DNA from: Burkholderiales bacterium 8X
GTDB lineage: Bacteria; Pseudomonadota; Gammaproteobacteria; Burkholderiales; Burkholderiaceae_C
Reading direction: 5' to 3'
DNA length: 64,000 nucleotides
Assembly (NCBI GenBank): GCA_902506565.1
Contig: LR732703.1
Coordinates: forward strand, 746,030-810,029
Made by a program: the position numbers and the translations under genes. Each line of letters starts with the position of its first letter. Within the stretch, counting starts at the first letter, position 1. Shown in pieces: positions 33,584 to 42,079 of the stretch. A model generated the notes under the pieces. It did not search any database and was not told where the DNA came from. It saw only the letters and a list, made by a program, of their open reading frames with translations.

Positions 33584-35386
33584 TCAATGCGAATCGGGCC
33601 CGGCCGCCGTTCCGTTTTCATGACCGAGCAGCACGTCGAAAGCGGTGATCGGCGGGAAGGCCTCGGGATCGACCAGGGCATCGATCACGAACGGAAGCGG
33701 CGAGGCCATCGCGGCATCGAAGGCAGCCCGGATCGCGTGCGGATCGTCGATCACGATGCCGTCGCAACCGCAGGCTCGGGCGATCGCGACATGGTCGAAG
33801 GGGCCGATGGCGCAGACCTCGGCGAAGCGGCCAAAACGGCACAACTCCGCGTCTCGCTGGAAGCCCAATATCGCGTTGTTCAGCACCACCACGATGACCT
33901 TGACGCCGTGCCGCTTCGCCGTTTCCAGTTCCGACCAGCAATGCGCGAAGCCACCATCGCCGACCACCGCGATCACCGTGCGATCGGGGCAGCCGAGCTT
34001 GCTGCCGACGGCGAGCGGCAACCCCCAGCCCAATCCACCGAGCCCTCGCGGCGTGATGAAGCGCTGCCCTGCCCGGCGCGAGGGCACGTATTGCGCCACC
34101 CAGAGCGACGAGTAGCTCGCGTCCGCGACCCAGATCGCCTCCGGCCCCGCCAGTTCGGACAGCTGCCGGACGAGTCGTTCGGGCCGCATCGGCATCGCGT
34201 CCATGGCGATCGAGCCTTCGAGATCCGCGCGGTGCAGCGCGCGCGCCGTCGCGATCAGGTCCCGAACCGCAGCGCCGCCCGCATGGTGATCCAGCCCCAG
34301 CCGGACGCCTTCTTCGAGCAAGCCATCCAGCGTTGCGCCGGCATCGCCGAGCAGACGTTGGCAGGGATAGTTGCGGCCGATCTCGTCCGGATCCACGTCG
34401 ATCTGCATGAACTGCGCGGCCGAGTCGAAGAGCGTCCAAGATGCGGTCCCGTTCTCGTTCGTGCGAGTGCCGACGAAAAGCACCGCATCCGCGCTTCGCA
34501 CATAGTCCAGCAGATGGCGGCTCGGGCTGCGCGCACCCATGACATAGCCGACCACGCCGATGCTGAGCGGATGCGATTCGTCGATCGAACCCTTGCCCAT
34601 GTTGGTGGTCGCAACGGGAACCTGCCAGGCCTCCTGTAGGCGGACGAGCGATGCGCACGCTTTCGACGAATGCACGCCGCCGCCCGCGACGATCAACGGG
34701 CGCTTGGCCGCCATCAGGGTCTTCGCTGCCTTCGACAGGGTCTGGCGACTTGGCAGAAACCGATCGACCGGCACGCGCGCCATCTCGGGCGCGAGGGCGA
34801 TCGGCGGTCGCGTGTCCGCCACCGCCTCGTTCACCATGTCGTGCGGCACGATCAACACCGCCGGACCCGGGCGCCCGGTGCAGGCTGCCCTGATGGCGCG
34901 CTCGACATATTCCCCGGCGCGGCTCGCCATTGGAATCTTGCGGACCCACTTGGCCACCGGCTTGAACATCGCCTCGTGATCCAGGTCCTGGAACGCGTGG
35001 CGATCCTGGCCGCTGCGCGGTATGTCCTGCACCAGCGCCAGCAGCGGTATCGATGCCTTGAGCGCCTCAGCCAGGCCGGCTACCAGCAAGGCCGCCGCCG
35101 GGCCGTTCTGCGCCGCGACCACGCCGATCCGGCCGGTGCTGCGTGCATAGCCGTCCGCCATCACCACGCCCGCGTTCTCGGTGCGATAGCCGATCTGCCG
35201 GATGCCGGCCCGATCGGCTGCGATGAAGAAGGGAATCGGGCAGCACTGCCCGAAGACCGTGTCGATGCCGGCGGCGCGCATCGCCAGTGCCATCGCGGTC
35301 CCGACGTTGTTCTCCTCGAAATTCTCTCGCGGCCGCACCGGCGCATGCGGTTCGACCTTGGGCTTCTGCCGAACGGACGCGCTCAT
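33584..35386 (-). CDS. ThDP-binding enzyme, acetolactate-synthase-like
   Basis: A 600-residue decarboxylase or carboligase of the AHAS/benzoylformate-decarboxylase family. The catalytic Glu is Glu70 in YRTENAGVVMADGYAR, and the Mg/ThDP motif is GDGGFAHCWSELE ending in VVVLNN. FGQCCPIPFF replaces the usual F-G-x-P-G loop. The ATG at 35386 overlaps the thiolase stop by 4 bp. Neighbouring ligase and thiolase genes suggest action on an acyl-CoA (as in oxalyl-CoA or 2-hydroxyacyl-CoA lyases) or on a 2-oxoacid; sequence alone does not decide. Confidence 0.85.
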   Translation of the reverse strand: MSASVRQKPKVEPHAPVRPRENFEENNVGTAMALAMRAAGIDTVFGQCCPIPFFIAADRAGIRQIGYRTENAGVVMADGYARSTGRIGVVAAQNGPAAALLVAGLAEALKASIPLLALVQDIPRSGQDRHAFQDLDHEAMFKPVAKWVRKIPMASRAGEYVERAIRAACTGRPGPAVLIVPHDMVNEAVADTRPPIALAPEMARVPVDRFLPSRQTLSKAAKTLMAAKRPLIVAGGGVHSSKACASLVRLQEAWQVPVATTNMGKGSIDESHPLSIGVVGYVMGARSPSRHLLDYVRSADAVLFVGTRTNENGTASWTLFDSAAQFMQIDVDPDEIGRNYPCQRLLGDAGATLDGLLEEGVRLGLDHHAGGAAVRDLIATARALHRADLEGSIAMDAMPMRPERLVRQLSELAGPEAIWVADASYSSLWVAQYVPSRRAGQRFITPRGLGGLGWGLPLAVGSKLGCPDRTVIAVVGDGGFAHCWSELETAKRHGVKVIVVVLNNAILGFQRDAELCRFGRFAEVCAIGPFDHVAIARACGCDGIVIDDPHAIRAAFDAAMASPLPFVIDALVDPEAFPPITAFDVLLGHENGTAAGPDSH

Positions 35387-36648
35387 GCCTTGCCTCCAGC
35401 GATGCCGGCCTCGGTCTCGACCACGAAGCAGACCGCGGTGGTCGCGCTGCCGCCGAGGTTCAAGGTGGCGAATCGACACGCCCCCTCGACCTGGATCTCC
35501 CCCGCACGGCCGCTCACCTGGCGGGCTGCATCGAGCACCATGCGCACGCCGGTCGCGCCGACCGGATGCCCGCCGCCGATCAAGCCGCCGCTCGGGTTGA
35601 TCGGAATGCGGCCGTCCGGCTCGATCCAGCCCTCCTCGATCGCGCGCCAGCTCTCTCCCGGTCGAGTGATGCCGAAGTGGTCGATCGCCATGTACTCGGT
35701 CGGGCTGAAGCAGTCATGCGTCTCGATGCCCGAGAGCGACTGCCAGTCGGCGATGCCGGCACGGCGGAAGGCATCCGCGATCGTGTCGCGCACATGCGGG
35801 AACACGTAGGGCTGGCCGGCGCTCGCCTCGAGCTTCTTCTCGAGCTGCAGATGCGCGGTGCGGTGCCCCCAGCCAGCGATGCGCGGGATGCCGTCGAAGG
35901 CGATGCCGTGCCGATCGGCCCAGCTGCGCGCGAAGGCGGCAGACGCCAGCACCACGCTTGCCGAACCATCGGTCAGCTGCCCGCAGTCGTTGCGGCGCAC
36001 CATGCCTTCGATCACCGGATTCTTCTCGTCGTCTGCACTGAATGCGCCTTCTTCGAAATGCCAGGTGCGGGTCTGCGCGAGCGGGTTGCGACGCGCATTT
36101 CGTATGTTGATCTCCGCGATGCGCGCAAGATGTTCGTAGCGAATGCCGAAGCGCTGGTCGTATTCGCGGGCCACCCTGTCGAACATCCACGGCCAGACGA
36201 AGCGCGCCTCGGCGCCCTCCTCGCCGACCCATGCGGCCGCACCCAGATGCCCGGCAGCCACTGCACCGGGCACGTGGCGCTCGATCTCGACGCCGCTCAC
36301 CAGCACGCAGTCGTAGCGCCGTGCCTCGATCTCGGCCATGGCGGCGAGCATCGCGATGCCGCCGGAAGCGCAGGCCGCCTCGTGCCGACCCGAAGGCTTG
36401 CCATCGAGCGCCGGATCGATCGCCGCGAACATGCCGCCCAGGTGTGCCTGCCCTTGCAGCAGCTCGCCGATGAAGTTGCCGACATGGCAGCAGTCGATCT
36501 CGCGGGCTTCGACCTTCGCATCCTGCAAGGCGGCGAGCACCGAGCTGCGGAGCAGCTCGAAGAGCCCATCGCCTTCGCGTTGGGCATGGCGTGCGAAGTC
36601 GGACTGGTGCCCGCCGAGGATGTAGACAGGTGGGTGCGATGGGCTCAT
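35383..36648 (-). CDS. Thiolase family protein (SCP-x type)
   Basis: A 421-residue thiolase of the lipid-transfer/SCP-x type, expected to cleave a 3-oxoacyl-CoA. The nucleophile is Cys93 in EAACASGGIAM; the His of the second motif is in ETHDCFSPTEY, and GGGHPVGATGVRM is the third motif. No partner DUF35 OB-fold gene, common with this type, is adjacent. Its start lies 7 bp after the AMP-ligase stop and its end overlaps the ThDP gene, so the three are one transcript. Confidence 0.88.
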   Translation of the reverse strand: MSPSHPPVYILGGHQSDFARHAQREGDGLFELLRSSVLAALQDAKVEAREIDCCHVGNFIGELLQGQAHLGGMFAAIDPALDGKPSGRHEAACASGGIAMLAAMAEIEARRYDCVLVSGVEIERHVPGAVAAGHLGAAAWVGEEGAEARFVWPWMFDRVAREYDQRFGIRYEHLARIAEINIRNARRNPLAQTRTWHFEEGAFSADDEKNPVIEGMVRRNDCGQLTDGSASVVLASAAFARSWADRHGIAFDGIPRIAGWGHRTAHLQLEKKLEASAGQPYVFPHVRDTIADAFRRAGIADWQSLSGIETHDCFSPTEYMAIDHFGITRPGESWRAIEEGWIEPDGRIPINPSGGLIGGGHPVGATGVRMVLDAARQVSGRAGEIQVEGACRFATLNLGGSATTAVCFVVETEAGIAGGKA

Positions 36649-36655
36649 GTTCGAT

Positions 36656-38305
36656 TCAGTCGGTTCGAGAAGAGGTGGATCGGGCGGCCAGTTCGGCGGC
36701 TTGCGCTCGCAGCACCGGCTTGGCGAGCTTGCCGTTCTGGTTGCGCGGAAGCGGCTGGTCGGAAAGGGTGAGGTCGTCTGGCAGCTTGTAGTCGGCCAGC
36801 TCGCCGCGGCAGTGGTCGCGCAACTCTTCGAGCGCGATCGGGCCGCTCGCCTGCACGAAGACATGGATGCGTTCGCCGAGCACCGGGCAGGGTCGCGCCA
36901 CCGCGGCGGCCTCGATCACCCGCGCGTGCCGCTGCAGGTGCGCTTCGAGCTCGCTCGCATGGATCTTGAAACCGCCGCGATTGATGACGTCCTTCAAGCG
37001 GTCGTGCAGGCGTACCCGCCCTTGGCCGTCCAGGCTGCACAAGTCGCCGGAGCGCCAGTAGCCGGCCACGAAGCCTTGCCGGGTGGCCTCGGCATCGTTC
37101 CAGTAGCCGATCGCGTTGCCGGGGCTGCGAATGAAGAGTTCGCCGGTCTCGCCTGGCGCGACCTCCTGCCCTCGCCCGTCGAGCACGCGCAGGTCGATGC
37201 AGGGCAGCGCGCTCCCGACCGACTCGCGGTCGGCTCGCGACGACGACGAGAGTCCGAGCGTGACGGCCGAGGTGGTCTCGGTGGCGCCGTAGCCGTTGTG
37301 CAGCTCCAGCTGCGGCCACCAGTCGGCAAGGCGTTCGATCGTGACCGCTGGCATCGGCGCACCACCGAAATGGCCGATGCGCCAGGCCGACAGGTCGCGC
37401 CGGCCGGCATCGGGCTCCAGCAGCAGCAGGTTGTACATCGCAGGCACCATCACCGCCGCGGTGATGCGGCGGCGCTCGATGAGGTCGAGCGTCTCCGCCG
37501 CGCGGAACTCGCGGGCGAGGATCAGGCAACCTGCCACTCGCAGGCAAGCCAGCACCACCGCGACCAGCCCGGAGATGTGCGAGCCCGGAACGGTCAGCAG
37601 GAAGCGCTCTGCAGCGCCGTATCGCATGTGTCGCCGGTAGTTCTCCGCGGTATGCCAGAAGCCGAGGTGCGACAGCAGGGCACCCTTGGGCTGCCCGGTC
37701 GTGCCCGAGGTGTACATCAGGCAGGCGGGTGCTTGCTCGTCGATCGGCTGACGCTGGCAGGCGCCGGTGCCGCGCGACAAGAACGCTTCGAAGCCTTCGA
37801 CATGGCCTGCAGTCGGCGCATCGAGGCAGATGCAAAGGCATGGCGACGCGCTCTCAGCCAGGCTTTCAGGCACTCGCGGCTGCAAGGCGCTCTCATGGAA
37901 GAGCAGCGACGCCGAGGAGTGCGCAACCAACCGCGCGACATCCGCGCGCGACTGCCGCTCGCCGATCGGCACCGCGATCGCGCCGACTCGCCAGATGGCG
38001 TGGAGCAGCGCGATGAACTCCGGGCGATTGCCCATGAAGACCGCGATGCGGTCGCCGCTTCGAGTGCCCGCGGCCTGCAGCGCGCTGGCGACCTTCTCGA
38101 CGCGACCTTCCAGGTCGGCGTAGGTCCAGCAGGTCTCCCCTTGCTCCACGGCGGCACCCGACGGGTTGCGAGAAACCGCGTCGTCCAGCAATGCGACGAT
38201 GGTGCGCTGGTTACCCGCGAAGCAGGCGACCAGCCGATCGTCGTACAGCCATTCGTGGCGCACTGCGGCCGGCGGTTCGACGCCAAGCAACTGCTCGTTG
38301 TTCAT
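36656..38305 (-). CDS. AMP-forming acyl-CoA synthetase / ligase
   Basis: ANL-superfamily ligase of about 549 residues. Motifs are LMYTSGTTGQPKGALLSHLG, the adenylate loop NGYGATETTSAV, WRSGDLCSLDGQGRVRL and the C-terminal Lys in PRNQNGKLAKPVLR. The start is uncertain: an ATG at 38305 or, 11 codons further out, at 38338; neither has a clear ribosome site. It is the first gene of the ligase-thiolase-ThDP-Bug unit and lies opposite the IclR gene, which probably regulates it. Confidence 0.88.
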   Translation of the reverse strand: MNNEQLLGVEPPAAVRHEWLYDDRLVACFAGNQRTIVALLDDAVSRNPSGAAVEQGETCWTYADLEGRVEKVASALQAAGTRSGDRIAVFMGNRPEFIALLHAIWRVGAIAVPIGERQSRADVARLVAHSSASLLFHESALQPRVPESLAESASPCLCICLDAPTAGHVEGFEAFLSRGTGACQRQPIDEQAPACLMYTSGTTGQPKGALLSHLGFWHTAENYRRHMRYGAAERFLLTVPGSHISGLVAVVLACLRVAGCLILAREFRAAETLDLIERRRITAAVMVPAMYNLLLLEPDAGRRDLSAWRIGHFGGAPMPAVTIERLADWWPQLELHNGYGATETTSAVTLGLSSSSRADRESVGSALPCIDLRVLDGRGQEVAPGETGELFIRSPGNAIGYWNDAEATRQGFVAGYWRSGDLCSLDGQGRVRLHDRLKDVINRGGFKIHASELEAHLQRHARVIEAAAVARPCPVLGERIHVFVQASGPIALEELRDHCRGELADYKLPDDLTLSDQPLPRNQNGKLAKPVLRAQAAELAARSTSSRTD

Positions 38306-38359
38306 TTGCACTGCACGGTTTGTCTCCGATGTGTGCATTTCACAGACGGCACACCGCTT

Positions 38360-38403
38360 CCTACAATCCCAATCGCATTTTTTTCTCGCCAGGAGAGAAC
38401 TTG
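38360..38403 (+). promoter_or_regulatory. Candidate -10 box, ribosome site and TTG start of the iclR gene
   Basis: tacaat at 38360-38365 could be a -10 box, with no good -35 partner. aggag at 38390-38394 lies 6 bp before a TTG codon (38401). This site decides the start: the alternative upstream ATG codons would add a basic, low-complexity head. Confidence 0.45.
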
Positions 38404-39177
38404 GAGCGTCCTGCCAACTTGGGCAGCTCGGCGAAGCTGCTTCGCCTGCTGAGATTGATCGGCTTGAACGAAGCCGCCGGAGGGTTGCGCCTCACGGACC
38501 TGGTCGTGCAGACCGGCTTCGACAAGTCGACGGTGCATCGCGCGCTCGGCTGCCTGGTGGAGGAAGGATTCGTCGGCCGATCCGAGGATTCGAAGCGCTA
38601 TCGCCTGGGCATCGAAGCGACGCAGCTGGCGCTCGCGGTGGCCGATCACAGCGCGATCAGGGACATGCTGCGGCCCGTGCTGATGCGGGTGGCTCGCAAG
38701 AGCGGCGATGTCGCTTACCTGATGATGCGCATCGGGCCCAACGTCGTGTGCCTGCAGCGGGAGGTCGGGCCGCTTTCCATCAAGTCGCTGCTGGCGGAAG
38801 AAGGCGTGGTGCGGCCACTGGGACTGAGCACCGTCGGCGTGTCGATCCTGGCCACGCTCGGGGATGCCGAAGTGAGCGCCGCATACGACGCGAATGCGTG
38901 GGACTACAAGCTGCGCGGCCTGGAACGCGACCAGCTTTTCCGGCTGGTGCGCGAGACGCGGACCACGCGCTACGCCGAGGTGCCGTTCCTGTCGAACGAG
39001 GTCTTCGGAGTCGGGTTGGGCATCCAGGTCTCGCCTCGGGTGCAAGCCGGCATCGGCGTGATCGGCATCAACTCGCGCATGGACGCAGGACGGCGGGCCC
39101 AGCTCGGGCAGCTACTGCTCGAAGAGCTCCTCCCGCTTTCGACGAGGGCCTGGCCTGGCCTCAGCGCGCCGACATGA
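38401..39177 (+). CDS. IclR-family transcriptional regulator
   Basis: A 258-residue IclR protein with the N-terminal winged helix SAKLLRLLRLIGLNEAAGG and LVVQTGFDKSTVHRALGCLV, then the effector-binding GAF-like domain (RVARKSGDVAYLMMRIG, GVGLGIQVSP). The TTG start at 38401 is chosen from the AGGAG site in front; it gives a normal-length IclR. Divergent to the acyl-CoA ligase gene, 95 bp apart, so it most likely controls that unit. Its 3' end overlaps the convergent zinc-ribbon gene by 17 bp. Confidence 0.9.
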   Translation: MERPANLGSSAKLLRLLRLIGLNEAAGGLRLTDLVVQTGFDKSTVHRALGCLVEEGFVGRSEDSKRYRLGIEATQLALAVADHSAIRDMLRPVLMRVARKSGDVAYLMMRIGPNVVCLQREVGPLSIKSLLAEEGVVRPLGLSTVGVSILATLGDAEVSAAYDANAWDYKLRGLERDQLFRLVRETRTTRYAEVPFLSNEVFGVGLGIQVSPRVQAGIGVIGINSRMDAGRRAQLGQLLLEELLPLSTRAWPGLSAPT

Positions 39178-39421
39178 ACATCACGCCGAGCATCACGATG
39201 CCGGCGATAAAAGCCAGCAGCCGCACGATCCACGGAACCACCAGCCAGGCGCCAACCACCGCGGCGACCTTGCCCAGCAAGCCAGCGTTGACCATCGGCT
39301 CGCGAGCGCTACCCGCCGCCGGCGGCACGCGGTTGCCGTTGACCGGCGAACCGCAGGAGGGACAGGTGACGGCCTGCGTCGAGACTTGGTTGCCGCATTC
39401 GGGGCATGGAATGAGTGCCAT
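39161..39421 (-). CDS. Small zinc-ribbon membrane protein
   Basis: An 86-residue protein with a rubredoxin-like zinc ribbon at the N-terminus (two C-x-x-C knuckles, CPECGN and CPSCGSPVNG) and one or two hydrophobic helices at the C-terminus (VVGAWLVVPWIVRLLAFIAG). It is the last gene of the repeat-protein/CsgG-like operon, 9 bp after the OmpA-like gene. Function unknown; such proteins often act as small membrane adaptors. Confidence 0.75.
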   Translation of the reverse strand: MALIPCPECGNQVSTQAVTCPSCGSPVNGNRVPPAAGSAREPMVNAGLLGKVAAVVGAWLVVPWIVRLLAFIAGIVMLGVMFMSAR

Positions 39422-39430
39422 GGTCGTACC

Positions 39431-40144
39431 TCAAGATTTCTTCGGCATGGCCGCCGCGGCATCGGGCGGCTGGATGACGATCTCGACCCGCCGGTTGCGT
39501 TGCCGCGCTTCGGGATCGTCGCTGCCGTCGATTCTGACGTCGGGCACCAGCGGCCGCTTCTTGCCGAAGCCATGCACCGACAGCTGCCGGGGCTGCCCGG
39601 CCTGCAGCATGGCCGCGACGGCCTGCGCGCGGCGCATCGACAAGGCGTCGTTGTACGCGTCCGTGCCCTTGCCGTCGGTATGGCCGTTGATCGCGACCGG
39701 CGCATCCGGGTAGCTCTTCAGCAGCTCGGCGGCACGATCGAGGGATTCGCGCGCATCCGGCCGCAGCTCGGCCTTGTCGAAATCGAACAGCACGTCCGAC
39801 GGCAGGTCGATCACGATGGCCTGGCGCTCGGTCTGGCGCGCCTTGAGCTCGGTCAAGAGCTCGCGCGTGGCGGCGACGCGCGCGGGCGGCACCTCCGCCA
39901 CCCGAAAGACCGTACTTGCAGGGGGCGCGCTCTCGATTCGCGACGCCGATGGGCCGCTCGACAGGCTGCCCGCGGGCGGCACCTTGCGGAACTCGGTCTT
40001 CGGTGCATCGGCCACGCGCGCAAAGCTGCTAAGCGAGTCCTTCAGGCTGCGCGGAACACGCTCGACGGTGAAGGCCATCGCGGACGGCGCCAGGTTGGCG
40101 CAGGCCCACAGCACCAGCGCTGCTGCGCGCGGCGCTCGACTCAT
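39431..40144 (-). CDS. OmpA-family peptidoglycan-binding protein
   Basis: Exported 237-residue protein. After a signal peptide (ending near SAMA) and a Pro/Ser-rich linker to about residue 105 comes an OmpA C-terminal domain (about 110-226): VLFDFDKAELRPDA, INGHTDGKGTDAYN with the DAP-binding Asp, and LSMRRAQAVAAML. Such domains fix outer-membrane structures to the cell wall. Its ATG overlaps the lipoprotein stop by 4 bp, and it belongs to the CsgG-like operon, where it could anchor the secretion apparatus or the fibre. Confidence 0.88.
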   Translation of the reverse strand: MSRAPRAAALVLWACANLAPSAMAFTVERVPRSLKDSLSSFARVADAPKTEFRKVPPAGSLSSGPSASRIESAPPASTVFRVAEVPPARVAATRELLTELKARQTERQAIVIDLPSDVLFDFDKAELRPDARESLDRAAELLKSYPDAPVAINGHTDGKGTDAYNDALSMRRAQAVAAMLQAGQPRQLSVHGFGKKRPLVPDVRIDGSDDPEARQRNRRVEIVIQPPDAAAAMPKKS

Positions 40145-40794
40145 GTCCCGCCTTGCTGCAGCGGCAGCGCGATGGTGAGACCCGGACCGGCCGTGTTGTC
40201 GGGCGTGTTGCCTTCGTTGATGACCAGGCGCAGTTGCGACGTCCCCGGCGCGACGGCGCCCAGGAACACCAGCCGGCCTTCCATCGTGTCGCCCGACACG
40301 ATGCGCATGTAGCGGTTGTCGTCCGGCGGACGCAACATCAACTGGTTGCCGGACGCGTCGACCAGGTAGGTCTTGGTTTCGGCGAGGTTGGTGAAGTTGG
40401 TTTCGCGGCTGCCGAAGGATGCGCTCACCGTGAGGATGGTCGCGTCTTCGCCGAGTTCGATGTTCTTGACCCGTACGGTCAGGCCTGCATTCGCGACGCC
40501 TTGGACGCTGAGTGGCACCTGCTTGGGCGCGGCGGCCGTAGCGGGGGGCGCAACAGCCGTGGCAGTTGCTGCAGCCGGCGGTGTGGCAGCCGGCGCCGTT
40601 GCCGAAGGAGCGGCCGGCGCAGGCGAAGACGAAGGCGCAGCGGCAGGTGTGTTGGGTGCCGCCGGTGTGCTCGTGGCAGCGGCGTTGGCGCTTGCCGCAG
40701 GCGCGCCGGAAGCCGCTGCGGGTGCATCCTTCTCTCCGCAGGCGGTGATTGCCGCGGCCACCAGCAGCAACGGAACGAGAACGGCGCGAGTCAT
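40141..40794 (-). CDS. Ala/Pro-rich lipoprotein with C-terminal beta domain
   Basis: Lipoprotein of 217 residues: signal peptide with lipobox ITAC (Cys19), then an Ala/Pro/Ser linker of about 65 residues, then a beta-rich domain (about 95-217) beginning VQGVANAGLTVRVKNIELGE. That domain looks like an Ig-like DUF4352-type fold, but I am not sure. ATGA overlaps tie it to both neighbours. It may be a periplasmic or outer-membrane accessory of the repeat-protein export system. Confidence 0.75.
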   Translation of the reverse strand: MTRAVLVPLLLVAAAITACGEKDAPAAASGAPAASANAAATSTPAAPNTPAAAPSSSPAPAAPSATAPAATPPAAATATAVAPPATAAAPKQVPLSVQGVANAGLTVRVKNIELGEDATILTVSASFGSRETNFTNLAETKTYLVDASGNQLMLRPPDDNRYMRIVSGDTMEGRLVFLGAVAPGTSQLRLVINEGNTPDNTAGPGLTIALPLQQGGT

Positions 40795-41159
40795 CGGATG
40801 TTCACGCTGTTGACGTTGCCGGCGGGCCTTGCGCCTCGCTCGCAATTCACGTCGGCATGGACGTCGCGACTGTTTCTGCCGGTCACGATGACCGTCTTGC
40901 CTTGCAGCGCCCGGCGATCGACGTTGACGCTGTTGACGTTGGCACCCTGCGCATTCGCCCGCGTACTGCCGTCGGCGCATGGCGCCTGAACGTTTTCGGC
41001 CCGGTTGCCGGTGACCTCGATCCGGTTGGTGCCGGTGCCCGGGTTGTCGATCACCGCCGTGCCGGCAGCCCCGGCAGGCATCGCTGCGGCGACCACGGTC
41101 GCGCAGCAGCAAAGTCGAAGAAAGGTGTCAAGAAGACGCATGCGGGAAGAACTCCTCAT
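40791..41159 (-). CDS. Small exported protein with two NSVN-type repeats
   Basis: A 122-residue protein with a signal peptide (TVVAAAMPAGAAG). The mature part has two units of the repeat also seen in the 1174- and 119-residue proteins: VTGNRAENVQ ... ANVNSVNV and VTGRNSRDVH ... GNVNSVNIR. Three or four cysteines lie in the signal region and two in the repeat parts, unlike its homologues. The ATG at 41159 overlaps the upstream stop (ATGA); a second ATG at 41141 has AGGAG before it and gives a cleaner signal peptide. It is a candidate minor subunit of the proposed fibre. Confidence 0.75.
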   Translation of the reverse strand: MRSSSRMRLLDTFLRLCCCATVVAAAMPAGAAGTAVIDNPGTGTNRIEVTGNRAENVQAPCADGSTRANAQGANVNSVNVDRRALQGKTVIVTGRNSRDVHADVNCERGARPAGNVNSVNIR

Positions 41160-42079
41160 GGCTGGCGAGTCTCGGGCGACAGGCTGTCGCGTCCCGGGAG
41201 ACTGCGGGTTGATGCATCGGGGCGCCTCGATGCGCCGTCGGATTGCACGGCGCCCATGCCCGGCAGGCGCGACAGCGTGTTCGCGTTCTGCGGCGCCGGC
41301 GCGGCTGCGGCCGGCGCTGCGGATGGCAGCCCGCCCTGGCTACGGATGGTGGTCTCGAGATCGTTGGCAAATCGCTCGGCCAGCGCCATCTCCTCGGCCG
41401 CCATCTCGCCGCCGAGCGATGTGATGGCCTCGCTCGCCTGCCGGGCGCTGGTGCTTCCGGGCGGAGCGAGCCGCTCGGTCAGGCGCGCATAGCCGAGCGC
41501 CTTGATGTTGTCCTGCTTGGCGCCGCGGCCGTTCTGGTAGAGCTCGCTCAGGCGCTGCATGGCCCGAGGATCTCCGCGTACCGCGCCGAGCAGGTACCAG
41601 CGGTAGGCCTGCCCGATGTCCGACACGCCGCTGCGATTGCTCTGATAGGCATCGCCCAGCATCGTCAACAGATTGGGGTTGTTGCTGCGAAGCGCGTCTT
41701 CTTTCAGCCGCGCGATCTCGCTCTGGTAGAGCGGACCCTGGCAGCCAGGGTTGACCACGCCGCGCTCGATGGCCTGCTGGCAGGACTCGACATAGCGCGC
41801 GCCGGCACCGGGCGTGGGCGACGACTGCGAAGGTGTCGGCACCGCCGCGCCCGAGCCGGCCGCGACCGCCGAGCGCGGCAGCCCACCGGGCAGCCCGGGC
41901 GCCGCACCGCTGTTGTTGGCAGCAGCGGCGGCAGCAGCGCCGGCCGCACCGGCACTGGCAGCCGTGCCGACGCCGACGCCCGGCGCTGCCGCGGCCTGCG
42001 CATGGACCTGCAGGCCCTGCAGCGCGACGGCCGAGACGAAGGCTGCCTGCAAAGCCAGTTGCAGCATCGAACCGGTCAT
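41156..42079 (-). CDS. Sel1-repeat (TPR-like) exported protein
   Basis: A 307-residue protein: signal peptide (AAFVSAVALQGLQVHAQ), a long Ala/Gly-rich low-complexity part (about 30-95), then an alpha-helical Sel1-like part with NLLTMLGDAYQSNRSGVSD, AYRWYLLGAVRGDPRAMQRL and LYQNGRGAKQDNIKALGYA. Such repeats are protein-interaction scaffolds. The ATG at 42079 overlaps the CsgG-like stop by one base (TGATG). Probably a periplasmic assembly factor of the operon. Confidence 0.75.
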   Translation of the reverse strand: MTGSMLQLALQAAFVSAVALQGLQVHAQAAAAPGVGVGTAASAGAAGAAAAAAANNSGAAPGLPGGLPRSAVAAGSGAAVPTPSQSSPTPGAGARYVESCQQAIERGVVNPGCQGPLYQSEIARLKEDALRSNNPNLLTMLGDAYQSNRSGVSDIGQAYRWYLLGAVRGDPRAMQRLSELYQNGRGAKQDNIKALGYARLTERLAPPGSTSARQASEAITSLGGEMAAEEMALAERFANDLETTIRSQGGLPSAAPAAAAPAPQNANTLSRLPGMGAVQSDGASRRPDASTRSLPGRDSLSPETRQP

